A DNA stretch of 28,935 bases from Pokkaliibacter sp046614695 (GTDB lineage Bacteria > Pseudomonadota > Gammaproteobacteria > Pseudomonadales > Balneatricaceae), in assembly GCF_046614695.1 (NCBI RefSeq), contig NZ_JBKKHQ010000020.1:1-28935 (forward strand). Reading direction: 5' to 3'. The translations under genes were made by a program, and so were the position numbers. Shown piece after piece: positions 15,384 to 23,394 of the stretch. The notes below the pieces were generated by a model. That model had not been told where the DNA came from. It did not search any database and was given only the letters and a program-made list of their open reading frames with translations. Each line of letters opens with the position of its first letter. The first letter of the stretch is position 1.

Positions 15384-15989
15384 TCAGGTAGAGGAAATCT
15401 CAAGCAGCTGCTGGTGAAGTTTTTGTACTTCTGCTTTCAGATCCTCCAATGACCCGTTATTGGATAGGATGAAATCGGCCTTTGTCAGGCGAGTCTCGCG
15501 GGGGAGTTGCTTACTCATAATCGCTTTGATTTGGTCTTGATTCGCATCATCACGCTGCATGCTACGTGCTAGTTGAGTGGTCTCTGGCACATCTACCACA
15601 ATGCTTTTCTCGACCAGTGCATCCTGACCGCTTTCATATAGAAGAGGGCTGACCAATAGGCCGTAAGCGCTCTTCATTGCACTTAATCGCTCTAGAGTAA
15701 GCTTGCGAATTAGTGGGTGTAACAAGGCTTCAAGCCAATGCCGCTCTTCATCACTATTAAAGACAAGATCACGCAGGAGTTTACGGTTAAGTGCTCCCTC
15801 TGGGGTGACAACTTGATGTCCAAAGTGCGCAGCAATCTCACTGAGGGCTTTGGAACCGGGAGCAACCACTTCTCTTGCAAGAATGTCTGCATCAATGGTT
15901 GCAATACCCAGGCTTTCGAAGTGCTTAGCAGCGGCGGATTTACCGCTACCAATGCCACCAGTAAGGCCAAAAATTCGGGTTTTAATCAT
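15384..15989 (-). CDS. coaE: Dephospho-CoA kinase
   Basis: 201 residues, normal for CoaE. The P-loop GLTGGIGSGKS is at 9-19, IDADILAREVV carries the family Asp after the core strand, and KADFILSNNG is the typical C-terminal strand. It catalyses the last step of coenzyme A synthesis, ATP-dependent 3'-phosphorylation of dephospho-CoA, in the cytoplasm. The start is ATG 15989, whose A is the last base of the pilD stop (TAATG), a one-base overlap implying re-initiation. The frame stays open upstream to 16355 but that part only reads pilD out of frame. Confidence 0.96.
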   Translation of the reverse strand: MIKTRIFGLTGGIGSGKSAAAKHFESLGIATIDADILAREVVAPGSKALSEIAAHFGHQVVTPEGALNRKLLRDLVFNSDEERHWLEALLHPLIRKLTLERLSAMKSAYGLLVSPLLYESGQDALVEKSIVVDVPETTQLARSMQRDDANQDQIKAIMSKQLPRETRLTKADFILSNNGSLEDLKAEVQKLHQQLLEISST

Positions 15990-16843
15990 TAGAAAAGCTG
16001 AAGCTGAGGAAAGAAAGGCGCGCAGGTGATCAGAATGCCGCCTGCGGTGGCCAGCGAGGGGCCGAATGGGAAGGCTTCGCCCGCAGCCAGCTTGCCGGTT
16101 ACTCGAAGTGTTAAAGCAAAGACGATTCCCAGGATAGCGGAAAGCAATAAAACCCAAGGCAGAATAAATACTCCTCCCCAAGCCCCAAGAGCTGCCAGCA
16201 GTTTGAAGTCTCCGTAACCAAAGCCTTCCTTGCCCGTCACAATCTTGAAGAGCCAGAACAGCACCCAAAGCACTAGATAGCCGGCCATGGCACCCCATAA
16301 AGAGCTGCTGATGGTGATATGTTCGGTTAGCAGGTTGAACAGAATGCCAGCCCAAAGAAGCGGGAGTGTGATGTCATCGGGCAAAAGTTGGTGATCGGCG
16401 TCAATAAAGATAAGTGCCAGTAGAGCGCTGACCATTAAGCTCAGAGCGGCAAAAGTCCAGGTCGGGCCGTAAGCGATGAGTAGTCCCGCCCAACAAGCGG
16501 CATTCAGAAGTTCCACCGTCGGGTAGCGCAGACTGATAGAGACTCTGCAGTTATGGCAGCGGCCTTTAAGCAAGACATAGCTTATGATCGGCAGGTTTTG
16601 CCACCACGTCACTTCGGCTTTACAGTTTGGACAGCGAGAGCGTGGAACTGCCAGGTTAAAGGTTTGATTTTCTTCATCTTCAGGCGACTGGCCCAGAAAC
16701 TCCAAGGACTGTTTGCGCCAGTCTTTTTGAAGCATAAGGGGCAGTCGGTGAATGACAACGTTAAGAAAACTGCCCACCAACAAACCAAAAACGATTACCA
16801 GACATAGTTGAGTTGCAAAGGGTAAAGCGCTAAATGCCTGCAT
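15989..16843 (-). CDS. pilD: Type IV prepilin peptidase / N-methyltransferase PilD
   Basis: 284-residue polytopic membrane enzyme. It has the cytoplasmic zinc-binding CPNC (71-74) and CHNC (96-99) pairs and the catalytic aspartates in FIDADHQLLPD (Asp148/150 region) and FGYGDFK (Asp212). GSFLNVVIHR near the N-terminus is diagnostic. It cleaves the leader after Gly in prepilins such as the two encoded at 20137-21151 and methylates the new N-terminal Phe; it usually also serves type II secretion. One-base overlaps join it to pilC upstream and coaE downstream. Confidence 0.97.
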   Translation of the reverse strand: MQAFSALPFATQLCLVIVFGLLVGSFLNVVIHRLPLMLQKDWRKQSLEFLGQSPEDEENQTFNLAVPRSRCPNCKAEVTWWQNLPIISYVLLKGRCHNCRVSISLRYPTVELLNAACWAGLLIAYGPTWTFAALSLMVSALLALIFIDADHQLLPDDITLPLLWAGILFNLLTEHITISSSLWGAMAGYLVLWVLFWLFKIVTGKEGFGYGDFKLLAALGAWGGVFILPWVLLLSAILGIVFALTLRVTGKLAAGEAFPFGPSLATAGGILITCAPFFPQLQLF

Positions 16844-18084
16844 TAGCCAACCACGTTACCCAGCTGGAAGATCGGAAGATACATGGCAATGATAAGGCCG
16901 CCGACCAAAACACCCAGAACTGACATGATTAAAGGCTCAAGCAAGGATGTGAGTGTATCGATGGCATTATCTACTGCGTCTTCGTAGAAGACGGCAACCT
17001 TGTCCAGCATGGTTTCCAGCGAACCTGCTTCTTCGCCAATCCCCACCATCTGGATGACCATATTGGGGAATGCGCCGGTGACTTGCATCGAGCTTCTCAG
17101 GGTTTGGCCACCGGAAACCGAGCGTTTCACCTGATTTAACGCCTTTGAATAGTACACATTGCCACTGGCGCCAGCTGCGGAGTCCAGAGACTCTACTAGT
17201 GGTACACCTGAGGCGTAGGTGGTGCAGAGGGTCCTGGCAATACGCGCTAACGCTGCGTTATTCACAATAGGTCCCATTATTGGTAGCCGGAGACTGGCAA
17301 GTTGTAACCTGTGCCTGAACTTTTCACTGTTGGTATGTGCTTTTTTGAAAGCGACGCCAGCAACGAAGATTCCTGCCAACACGATATACCACCACTGCTG
17401 CATCATGTTAGAGAGGTTCACTACAAATTGGGTAAAGACCGGGAGGTCTGCCCCAAAGCCTTTAAACAGACTTTCAAACTGCGGAACCACTTTGATCAAT
17501 AGAATGGCCGTCACGATAATGGCAACTACGACAACTGCTATAGGATAAGTCATCGCCTTTTTAACTTTTGCTTTTAGTGCCTCAGTCTTCTCTTTATAAA
17601 GAGCCAAACGGTCCAACATAGCGTCAAGCGTACCGGACTGTTCACCGACAGCGACTAGCTGACAAAACAGTGAGTCAAAATACTTAGGATGCTTTTTTAA
17701 AGTAGATGAAAGCAGGCTGCCACTAGCGACTTCGTCTTTGATGTCTTTAACCAGAGCCTTCATTTTGTTCTTCTCCATCCCCTCTTCAGAGATGTTGAAG
17801 GCCTGAACCAGCGGCACACCCGATTGCATCATGGTCGCCATCTGACGAGTAAAAAAGGTGAGGTCAGCAGCGTTAATGCCTGCATTTTTCTTGAAAGAAT
17901 CAAATCCAGACTTTTTGCTAACTCTCTTGACTTTAATTTGCTGGTTGGCCAGTAGCTCGCGGGCACGTGCCGGCGATTCGGCCTGAATCTCGCCACGTAC
18001 ACTCTCATTGAACTTATCGGTACCTGTCCATTTGAAGGTAAAGAGCTTTGCTTCGGTCTCTTTCTTCTGAGTGCGCCTGGCCAT
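16843..18084 (-). CDS. pilC: Type IV pilus inner membrane platform protein PilC
   Basis: 413 residues with two repeated T2SSF domains. The first begins around LTFFTRQMATMMQSGVPL and the second around LARIARTLCTTYASGVPL; each ends in the GEQSGTLD/GEEAGSLE signature. Three transmembrane segments are visible near TYPIAVVVVAIIVTAILLI, WWYIVLAGIFVAGVAF and the C-terminal MSVLGVLVGGLIIAMYLPIF. PilC forms the membrane platform that couples the PilB ATPase to pilin insertion. It starts six bases after the pilB stop and ends with a one-base overlap with pilD. Confidence 0.97.
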   Translation of the reverse strand: MARRTQKKETEAKLFTFKWTGTDKFNESVRGEIQAESPARARELLANQQIKVKRVSKKSGFDSFKKNAGINAADLTFFTRQMATMMQSGVPLVQAFNISEEGMEKNKMKALVKDIKDEVASGSLLSSTLKKHPKYFDSLFCQLVAVGEQSGTLDAMLDRLALYKEKTEALKAKVKKAMTYPIAVVVVAIIVTAILLIKVVPQFESLFKGFGADLPVFTQFVVNLSNMMQQWWYIVLAGIFVAGVAFKKAHTNSEKFRHRLQLASLRLPIMGPIVNNAALARIARTLCTTYASGVPLVESLDSAAGASGNVYYSKALNQVKRSVSGGQTLRSSMQVTGAFPNMVIQMVGIGEEAGSLETMLDKVAVFYEDAVDNAIDTLTSLLEPLIMSVLGVLVGGLIIAMYLPIFQLGNVVG

Positions 18085-18090
18085 ACTACG

Positions 18091-19812
18091 TTATTCCTTG
18101 ATCACGCGGTTAAGCTCTTCAAGACTGGTCATGCCATGTAAAACCTTGCGAATACCAGACTGACGGAGGTTGAGCATGCCTTCTTTTTGGGCAACACGAG
18201 AGATATCCAGCGCGCTACCATTTTTCATAATGACTTCCTGAATCGGTTCGCTAACCTTCAGAACTTCATAGATGCCCACACGACCCTTATACCCCTGATG
18301 GCAACGAGTACAACCAACGGGTTTGTAGATGACGGCATTACTAATGTCATTGGCGTTAAAACCTGCTTCGCGAAGCACCTCTTCAGGAACATCGTGAACC
18401 TGTTTGCAGCTATTACAAAGCCGACGCGCAAGCCGCTGAGCGATAATCAGGGATACCGATGTCGCAACGTTATAAACAGGAACCCCCATGTTCTGCAGTC
18501 GTGCAAGTGTTTCCGGGGCGCTGTTGGTGTGAAGGGTTGAAAGCACTAAGTGGCCCGTCTGGGCTGCTTTAATGGCTATCTCTGCTGTCTCAAGATCTCG
18601 AATCTCACCCACCATGACGACATCAGGGTCTTGTCGCAGGAAGGAGCGAAGCGCTTCCGCAAAGTTAAGACCGACTTTAGGATTGATGTGTACCTGATTA
18701 ATCCCTTCGATGTTGATCTCTACCGGGTCTTCTGCAGTTGAAATGTTACGTTCAGAGGTATTGAGAATGTTGAGGCCCGTATAGAGAGACACCGTTTTAC
18801 CCGAGCCTGTTGGGCCGGTGACCAAAATCATGCCCTGTGGCTGTTCCAGTGCATCAAGATACATTTCCTTCTGCTCCGGCTCATAGCCAAGGGCATCAAT
18901 CCCCATCTGGGCACTGGAAGGGTCAAGAATACGAAGTACTACCTTCTCTCCCCACAATGTAGGCAGGGTGTTAACACGAAAATCAATCGCGCGGGTACGA
19001 GAGATCTTCATTTTGATACGGCCATCCTGCGGCATGCGGCGCTCAGAAATATCGAGGTGAGACATAACTTTTAAACGCGCGGCGATACGGTTGCCCAGAG
19101 TTGCAGGGGGGCGGCTTACTTCATGAAGAACACCATCAGTTCGACAGCGAACACGATAGATCTTTTCGTAAGGCTCAAAGTGAATATCAGAAGAGCCGCG
19201 TTTAATCGCATCAAGCAGGATCTTGTTAACAAACTTCACCACGGGAGCATCGTCAGATGTCATCGCCGTGAGATCCAGCATATTCAGCTGGGGCTGCTCT
19301 TCTGCCGTGGTTTCAAGCTTTTCCAGCTGGGAGTCGTCAAAGCCATCAAGAGCGTCACTGGCTTCGTCATAGAGATGCTCAATGGCTTTAGCCAACTTTC
19401 CTGCTTCAACAAGCACAGGCTCCACTGACATGTTACTGGAGAATTTAAATTCACTGACTGCTTGCGCCTGAGTCGGATCACAAAAACCAACAAAGAGCTT
19501 TTTGCCCCTGACTAACAACGGTAAGCCGAAGTGCTTCTGAATAATTTTGTCTTTGACGACATCCTTCGGCCAGACTTCGCTATCCATAACGGACAAGTCC
19601 AACACAGGTACGCTGAAGGACTTGGAGATAACCTCAGCGAGGGCGCGTTCATCGACGCCCAGCTTTTCGACGAGATAGAGGGGGAGGGGCTGCTGATTCT
19701 GGTTTGCACCCTTGGCAGCTTCCTTAGCCTGTACGTCGGTGATCAGGCCCGCCTTCACAAGCTGGCCTACCAAACCTACTGGCTGGAACGGAACTCCCAT
19801 CATTCCTTGCAT
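18091..19812 (-). CDS. pilB: Type IV pilus extension ATPase PilB
   Basis: 573 residues. An N-terminal MshEN domain (about 12-150) is followed by the secretion ATPase: Walker A GPTGSGKT at 333-340, Asp box AEDPVE, Walker B DPDVVMVGEIRD, and a His box GHLVLSTLHTN. The C-terminal zinc site is CNSC...CTRC. This hexameric motor drives pilus extension from the cytoplasmic face. ATG 19812 has AGGG eight bases upstream; Met codons 4 and 5 are alternatives. First gene of pilB-pilC-pilD-coaE-yacG, divergent from the pilin genes. The retraction ATPase pilT is not in the window. Confidence 0.97.
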   Translation of the reverse strand: MQGMMGVPFQPVGLVGQLVKAGLITDVQAKEAAKGANQNQQPLPLYLVEKLGVDERALAEVISKSFSVPVLDLSVMDSEVWPKDVVKDKIIQKHFGLPLLVRGKKLFVGFCDPTQAQAVSEFKFSSNMSVEPVLVEAGKLAKAIEHLYDEASDALDGFDDSQLEKLETTAEEQPQLNMLDLTAMTSDDAPVVKFVNKILLDAIKRGSSDIHFEPYEKIYRVRCRTDGVLHEVSRPPATLGNRIAARLKVMSHLDISERRMPQDGRIKMKISRTRAIDFRVNTLPTLWGEKVVLRILDPSSAQMGIDALGYEPEQKEMYLDALEQPQGMILVTGPTGSGKTVSLYTGLNILNTSERNISTAEDPVEINIEGINQVHINPKVGLNFAEALRSFLRQDPDVVMVGEIRDLETAEIAIKAAQTGHLVLSTLHTNSAPETLARLQNMGVPVYNVATSVSLIIAQRLARRLCNSCKQVHDVPEEVLREAGFNANDISNAVIYKPVGCTRCHQGYKGRVGIYEVLKVSEPIQEVIMKNGSALDISRVAQKEGMLNLRQSGIRKVLHGMTSLEELNRVIKE

Positions 19813-19935
19813 ACAGGAAACCCTACTTCTTCAAAGGAAAGGTAACAGAGACTAGTCTTTATCGGCTTATCCTCTTTAGGGATGAGCTCTTTATGATCGT
19901 AGGATGTAAGGATACCGCGATTAGTTCAAGTCTTG

Positions 19936-19974
19936 TGTCATTATTTTTAAGTGACCATTGTGTCAATAATGACA
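19936..19974. repeat. 10-bp inverted repeat with embedded GTGTC motifs
   Basis: TGTCATTATT (19936-19945) and AATAATGACA (19965-19974) are perfect reverse complements, 19 bases apart. The repeat lies about 70-110 bases upstream of the proposed pilin -35 box, the usual distance for an activator site. It has no T-run consistent with a terminator. Confidence 0.55.
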
Positions 19975-20043
19975 AATAAAATATTTTGTCAGCTGGCGGG
20001 AACTAAAATTTAGCAAGTGACGACACAGATGTTACCAGAAGGC

Positions 20044-20071
20044 TTGCACCAGCTTGGTTTTATGCTATGAA
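20044..20071 (+). promoter_or_regulatory. Probable sigma-70 extended -10 promoter of the first pilin gene
   Basis: TTGCAC (20044-20049), 16 bases, TATGAA (20066-20071), with TG one base before the -10 box (extended -10). The start would be near 20078, leaving a leader of about 60 bases. I looked for a sigma-54 GG-N10-GC element, the rule for Pseudomonas pilA, and found none at correct spacing. Confidence 0.5.
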
Positions 20072-20136
20072 TGAAACCGTAGCTCATGTGTGCAAGGCGT
20101 ACGCAGGGTTGTCAGTAGACCAGGAGAACTTTTTCT

Positions 20137-20589
20137 ATGAGACGTATGGTTAGTGCCCAGAAAGGCTTTACTCTGATTGAGTTGATGATCGTTGTTGCCA
20201 TTATCGGCATCTTGGCAGCGATTGCGATTCCCCAATATCAAGATTACGTAGCACGTACTCAGGTGTCTCGTGCTTATTCAGAACTTTCTTCTCTGAAGAC
20301 TGGTATCGATGAAAGACTTCTGTCTGGAACTGCTACTACGAATCCTGATGATGTGGGCTGGACTGATTCTACCCTATTTGCAAACGATCCAGCTGTTAAC
20401 GTGAATGGTACTGGAGCTGGAACCATCACAGGCACATTGAATGGTGAAGTTTCGTCAAACATCATTGGTTCACAGGTTGTTCTGACCCGCGTTGCCAATG
20501 GTACTTGGACATGTGCAGTTACAGGGTCGGGATCAGGCTGGAAAACAACCTATATTCCAACGGGATGTGATGCTGCAGCAGCCCCATAA
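20137..20589 (+). CDS. pilA: Type IV major pilin (PilA-like), first copy
   Basis: 150-residue prepilin. The leader MRRMVSAQKG ends in Gly10, followed by FTLIELMIVVAIIGILAAIA with the conserved Glu5 of the mature protein, the PilD cleavage and methylation site. The mature subunit is about 140 residues. Near the C-terminus WTCAV (Cys126) and PTGC (Cys144) form the expected disulfide loop. AGGAGAA lies eight bases before ATG 20137, a strong ribosome binding site, and the gene has its own promoter and terminator, which suggests high expression as the main fibre subunit. Met4 is an alternative start. The globular domain is Gly/Thr/Ser-rich. Confidence 0.95.
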   Translation: MRRMVSAQKGFTLIELMIVVAIIGILAAIAIPQYQDYVARTQVSRAYSELSSLKTGIDERLLSGTATTNPDDVGWTDSTLFANDPAVNVNGTGAGTITGTLNGEVSSNIIGSQVVLTRVANGTWTCAVTGSGSGWKTTYIPTGCDAAAAP

Positions 20590-20620
20590 AGTATACCTTT
20601 ACTGTTGCTAAGAATATTAT

Positions 20621-20648
20621 GAAGCCGCCAAAGAGCGGCTTCTTTTTT
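20621..20648 (+). terminator. Terminator between the two pilin genes
   Basis: Stem GAAGCCGC/GCGGCTTC (8 bp) with a six-base loop, followed by T6. It should separate the highly expressed first pilin from the second, which would then depend on read-through or its own promoter. Confidence 0.88.
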
Positions 20649-20689
20649 GTTGGTCTCATTGCCCTAACATTCAAAAAGAACATAAATAT

Positions 20690-21151
20690 ATGAATGTCAG
20701 CTATAGAAAGCAGAAAGGTTTCACCTTAATTGAACTAATGGCTGTGGTTCTTATTATTGGAATCTTGGCGGCGATCGCAATTCCAAAGTACCAAGATTAT
20801 ATCTCGCGATCCCAAGTCTCCAGGGCGCATTATGAAATTGGACTATTGAGGTTGCCAGTTGATGAGAGGCTCAGATCCGGAACTGAAATTGGTAACTCAG
20901 CTGAGCTAGGTTTTTTAGGATCTACCCTGATTGGTGATGAATCGGCCAACGCAATTACTGTTACGGATGGAGGCGGCGGGGTTGTAGCTCTGAGAGGAGT
21001 AATGAGTGGTGAGAGTAGTTCAGCGGTTTCTGGCTTAATTATTCAGTGGGCGCGAGACGCTGCTGGAACCTGGACTTGTACCATTAACCCTGCAGCAGCT
21101 AATGCATGGCATGATAGCTTTCTTCCTGGCTCTTGCCAGTTGGCTCCGTAA
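20690..21151 (+). CDS. Second type IV pilin-like protein
   Basis: 153-residue prepilin. The leader MNVSYRKQKG is also 10 residues, followed by FTLIELMAVVLIIGILAAIA and IPKYQDYISRSQVSRA, very close to the first pilin in the N-terminal helix. The globular half diverges strongly (Gly-rich VTDGGGGVVALRG, then WTC with Cys130 and GSC with Cys149). The ribosome binding site is weak (AAAGAAC) and a terminator lies upstream, so expression is probably lower than that of the first copy. It may be a minor or alternative pilin, a silent paralogue, or one that alters DNA uptake; tandem pilins of this kind are known in Pseudomonas stutzeri (pilAI/pilAII). Confidence 0.9.
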   Translation: MNVSYRKQKGFTLIELMAVVLIIGILAAIAIPKYQDYISRSQVSRAHYEIGLLRLPVDERLRSGTEIGNSAELGFLGSTLIGDESANAITVTDGGGGVVALRGVMSGESSSAVSGLIIQWARDAAGTWTCTINPAAANAWHDSFLPGSCQLAP

Positions 21152-21181
21152 AAGTAATTAAACATTTTTAAAGGAATTCAG

Positions 21182-22006
21182 TTGCTAACGGATCTGCATT
21201 CACATTCAACGCGCTCTGACGGACGCGTCTCTCCAGACGAACTGGTGTCTCTGGCGGTGCAAAACAGTGTCGCCCGGTTGGCAATGACGGATCATGATCT
21301 GGTTTTCTTTGCTGAGTATGAGCCCTCTTTCTCCCTGATGCTGGAGATTATTTCTGGGACAGAGCTTTCCTGTACCTGGGCTAAACAGACTATTCACGTG
21401 CTTGGCCTCAATATGCATTATGACAAGCGAGAAGCCATTGAGCAGCACTGCAGTGCGTTGTCGGAAGGCCGTGAAAAACGAGCGCTGATTATTGCGGATA
21501 AGCTGGAAAAGCTTGGTATGCTGGGTGCCTATAACGGAGCACTAGAGCAAGCTGAGGGCGGACAAATTGGGCGGCCACACTTTGCTCGTTGGATGGTAAA
21601 TGCCGGTTATGTAAAAGATATGAGTGCCGCTTTTAAGAAATATCTTGGACAAGGTAAAGTGGGTGATGTGAAGTCTGAGTGGCCTCATATTTCTGAAGCT
21701 GTAGCTGCTATTCGAGCGTCAGGCGGAACCCCGGTTTTAGCTCATCCGAAGCAATATCGGATGACTAATACCAAGATGCGTGCGCTGATTACCGACTTTA
21801 AGTCGATGGGCGGCCAAGGCCTTGAAGTCAGTAACGGTTATCAGCCCGCAGATCAGGTGGCTTATCTCACTACACTGGCCAATCAATTCGGTTTGGCGAT
21901 CTCTGCGGGTAGTGACTTTCATGGTCCTGCGACGCCGTATCACCGACCTGGTGGTTTTACTCCTTTGCCTGAGAATGGCACGCCGATATGGGAATTGTGG
22001 AACTGA
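21182..22006 (+). CDS. PHP-domain phosphoesterase, YciV/RNase AM-type
   Basis: 274 residues from a TTG start with AAGGAA upstream. The PHP metal site is visible: DLHSHSTRSDG (His6, His8, Asp13), MTDHD, GTELS, GRPHFARWM, VLAHP and SAGSDFHG. The family includes E. coli YciV (TrpH/Rnm), a 5'-3' exoribonuclease that also hydrolyses 3',5'-nucleoside bisphosphates and helps mature rRNA 5' ends. The neighbouring yciO gene reproduces the E. coli yciV-yciO order, which supports the call. It begins 30 bases after the second pilin with no terminator between, so part of its transcription could come from there. Confidence 0.9.
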   Translation: MLTDLHSHSTRSDGRVSPDELVSLAVQNSVARLAMTDHDLVFFAEYEPSFSLMLEIISGTELSCTWAKQTIHVLGLNMHYDKREAIEQHCSALSEGREKRALIIADKLEKLGMLGAYNGALEQAEGGQIGRPHFARWMVNAGYVKDMSAAFKKYLGQGKVGDVKSEWPHISEAVAAIRASGGTPVLAHPKQYRMTNTKMRALITDFKSMGGQGLEVSNGYQPADQVAYLTTLANQFGLAISAGSDFHGPATPYHRPGGFTPLPENGTPIWELWN

Positions 22007-22091
22007 CGATATTCCCTGTTCAGAATTGAGTATTGGCGCTCACGCCTCTATAAGTTCCTTACTTCATTACGTTTTAATCTCAGGAATCGAG

Positions 22092-22715
22092 ATGAGCCAG
22101 TTTTTTCAGATTCATGCTGAAACCCCTCAGGTGCGGCTTGTGCGTCAAGCAGTAGATATTATTCAACAGGGCGGGATTGTCGCTTACCCCACGGATTGCG
22201 CTTACGCTTTGGGTTGCCACATTGGTGACAAGGATGCGGTGGAGCGTATTCGTCGTATTCGTAAGCTAGACGATAAGCATAACTTTACCTTGGTATGCCG
22301 TGACCTTTCCGAGCTGGCAACTTACGCCAAGGTGGATAACCAGCATTTTCGTTTGCTCAAGGCGCTTACGCCGGGAGCTTATACGTTTATTTTGAATGCT
22401 ACGCGGGAAGTACCGAAGCGACTGGTACACCCCAAGCGAAAAACTATTGGTATTCGTGTTCCTGATAACGTCATCGCACAGGCGCTCCTTGCAGAGCTGG
22501 GTGAACCAATGATGAGTGTTTCACTGATCATGCCGGGTGAGGATGAACCCATGACGGATCCCTACGATATGCGTATGGTGCTGGAGAAGCAGGTAGACCT
22601 CATTATTGATGGTGGTTATGCCGGCATGGCGGCGACAACGGTTGTTGACCTGACTGAGGATGCTCCTCAGCTGATTCGCCAAGGAGCAGGGGATAGCAGT
22701 CCATTTACGGATTAA
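22092..22715 (+). CDS. yciO: Sua5/YciO/YrdC-family protein YciO
   Basis: 207 residues starting at MSQFFQIHAE, as in YciO. The YrdC fold is shown by GGIVAYPTDCAYALGC (substrate strand), KxDDKHNFTLVCRDLS, LTPGAYTFIL and KTIGIRVPDN. Family members bind RNA and ATP; TsaC/Sua5 make threonylcarbamoyl-AMP for tRNA t6A, while YciO itself is weakly active and its role is uncertain. The frame is open upstream to 21822 but that only reads through yciV out of phase. It lies 85 bases after yciV and is followed by a strong terminator. Confidence 0.92.
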   Translation: MSQFFQIHAETPQVRLVRQAVDIIQQGGIVAYPTDCAYALGCHIGDKDAVERIRRIRKLDDKHNFTLVCRDLSELATYAKVDNQHFRLLKALTPGAYTFILNATREVPKRLVHPKRKTIGIRVPDNVIAQALLAELGEPMMSVSLIMPGEDEPMTDPYDMRMVLEKQVDLIIDGGYAGMAATTVVDLTEDAPQLIRQGAGDSSPFTD

Positions 22716-22736
22716 GTTGTTTTATTTCTTCTATAT

Positions 22737-22763
22737 AAAAGCCCGCATTGTGCGGGCTTTTTT
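22737..22763. terminator. Bidirectional terminator after yciO
   Basis: Stem GCCCGCA/TGCGGGC with a TTG loop, preceded by A4 and followed by T6. It lies between convergent genes and can serve both strands. Confidence 0.9.
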
Positions 22764-22783
22764 ACAGTCATGATTCTTTGGAA

Positions 22784-23305
22784 TCAGGCTTGCTGTGGCA
22801 GTTCAGCAGAGGAATTAAACTCATCACTGAACCATGCCTTCCAGCAGCAGATCCAGAACGAAATAATTCCCCAGATCAAGCCGCCGACTACGCCCCCATC
22901 CAGAATGCCTCGCCAGGGCTGCGGCAGAAAGTGGAAGAGAATTATGAGTGCCACGACGGTACAAGTAATGCTGATACTGATGATCTGACGCTTACGAGTC
23001 GTGTGGAAATACCCCATGCAGAAAAAAGGTGCCAAAATTGCCTGGCCTAACGTAGCATGTTGGCTAAGATGGCGGGCACGGGCTGCTGTTCGGGGGGAAA
23101 AGGCTTTCTGAAAGCCACGGTAGCCCTCGTTGTAGAGCATGAAAATCAGAAAAAGCCAGAAGACGGACCACTGCAGGGTTGTCAGCTCCGTGTGCAAGGC
23201 TTGCAAACTGAGAGGCAGTAATCTGCCAATTGCTGACAGTAACAGTATGGAGACGCCTGCAATACCCCAGATACCGGCAAATGCTTGCAACACGACAACC
23301 CCCAC
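22784..23305 (-). CDS. Conserved integral membrane protein, unknown function
   Basis: 173 residues with about four hydrophobic segments: IWGIAGVSILLLSAIGRL near the N-terminus, VFWLFLIFMLYNEGYRG, IISISITCTVVALIILFHFL and GVVGGLIWGIISFWICCW. The polar stretch FQKAFSPRTAARARHL between the second and third segments looks like the family's most conserved part. I recall similar unnamed proteins in marine gammaproteobacteria but no function. The start is uncertain: GTG 23305 has no clear ribosome binding site, whereas GTG four codons later has a G-run just upstream. Divergent from the MscS gene by 89 bases. Confidence 0.75.
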   Translation of the reverse strand: MGVVVLQAFAGIWGIAGVSILLLSAIGRLLPLSLQALHTELTTLQWSVFWLFLIFMLYNEGYRGFQKAFSPRTAARARHLSQHATLGQAILAPFFCMGYFHTTRKRQIISISITCTVVALIILFHFLPQPWRGILDGGVVGGLIWGIISFWICCWKAWFSDEFNSSAELPQQA

Positions 23306-23394
23306 GTTTGATTCTACGATGACTTAAAGGGCTAATTATACTCCAGCTACCCGAGTGATGGAGTGAGTTATTAAGTCAGTTTTCAGGAGTAAAT

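Larger units (their letters stand above)
19813..20136. other. Divergent pilB/pilin control region
   Basis: 324 AT-rich bases without a gene. It contains two TTGTGTCA copies (19933-19940 and 19958-19965), a further TTGTCA at 19986-19991, and a 10-bp inverted repeat TGTCATTATT/AATAATGACA (19936-19945, 19965-19974). Clustered (C/G)TGTC motifs are reported as PilR sites upstream of Pseudomonas pilA, so these may be activator sites. A plausible pilin promoter lies downstream of them. Confidence 0.5.

Noticed and set aside
15990..16355. Long upstream extension of the coaE frame
   Set aside because: It reads the pilD gene out of frame, and CoaE proteins begin at the MIKTRIFGLTGG segment, whose ATG forms the usual TAATG junction.
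19975..20136. Sigma-54 promoter for the first pilin gene
   Set aside because: Every GG pair was checked for GC at 12 bases; none fits. The nearest candidates are off by one or more bases.
21822..22091. N-terminal extension of the yciO frame
   Set aside because: It runs antiphase through the end of yciV and has no family similarity; YciO begins at MSQFFQ.
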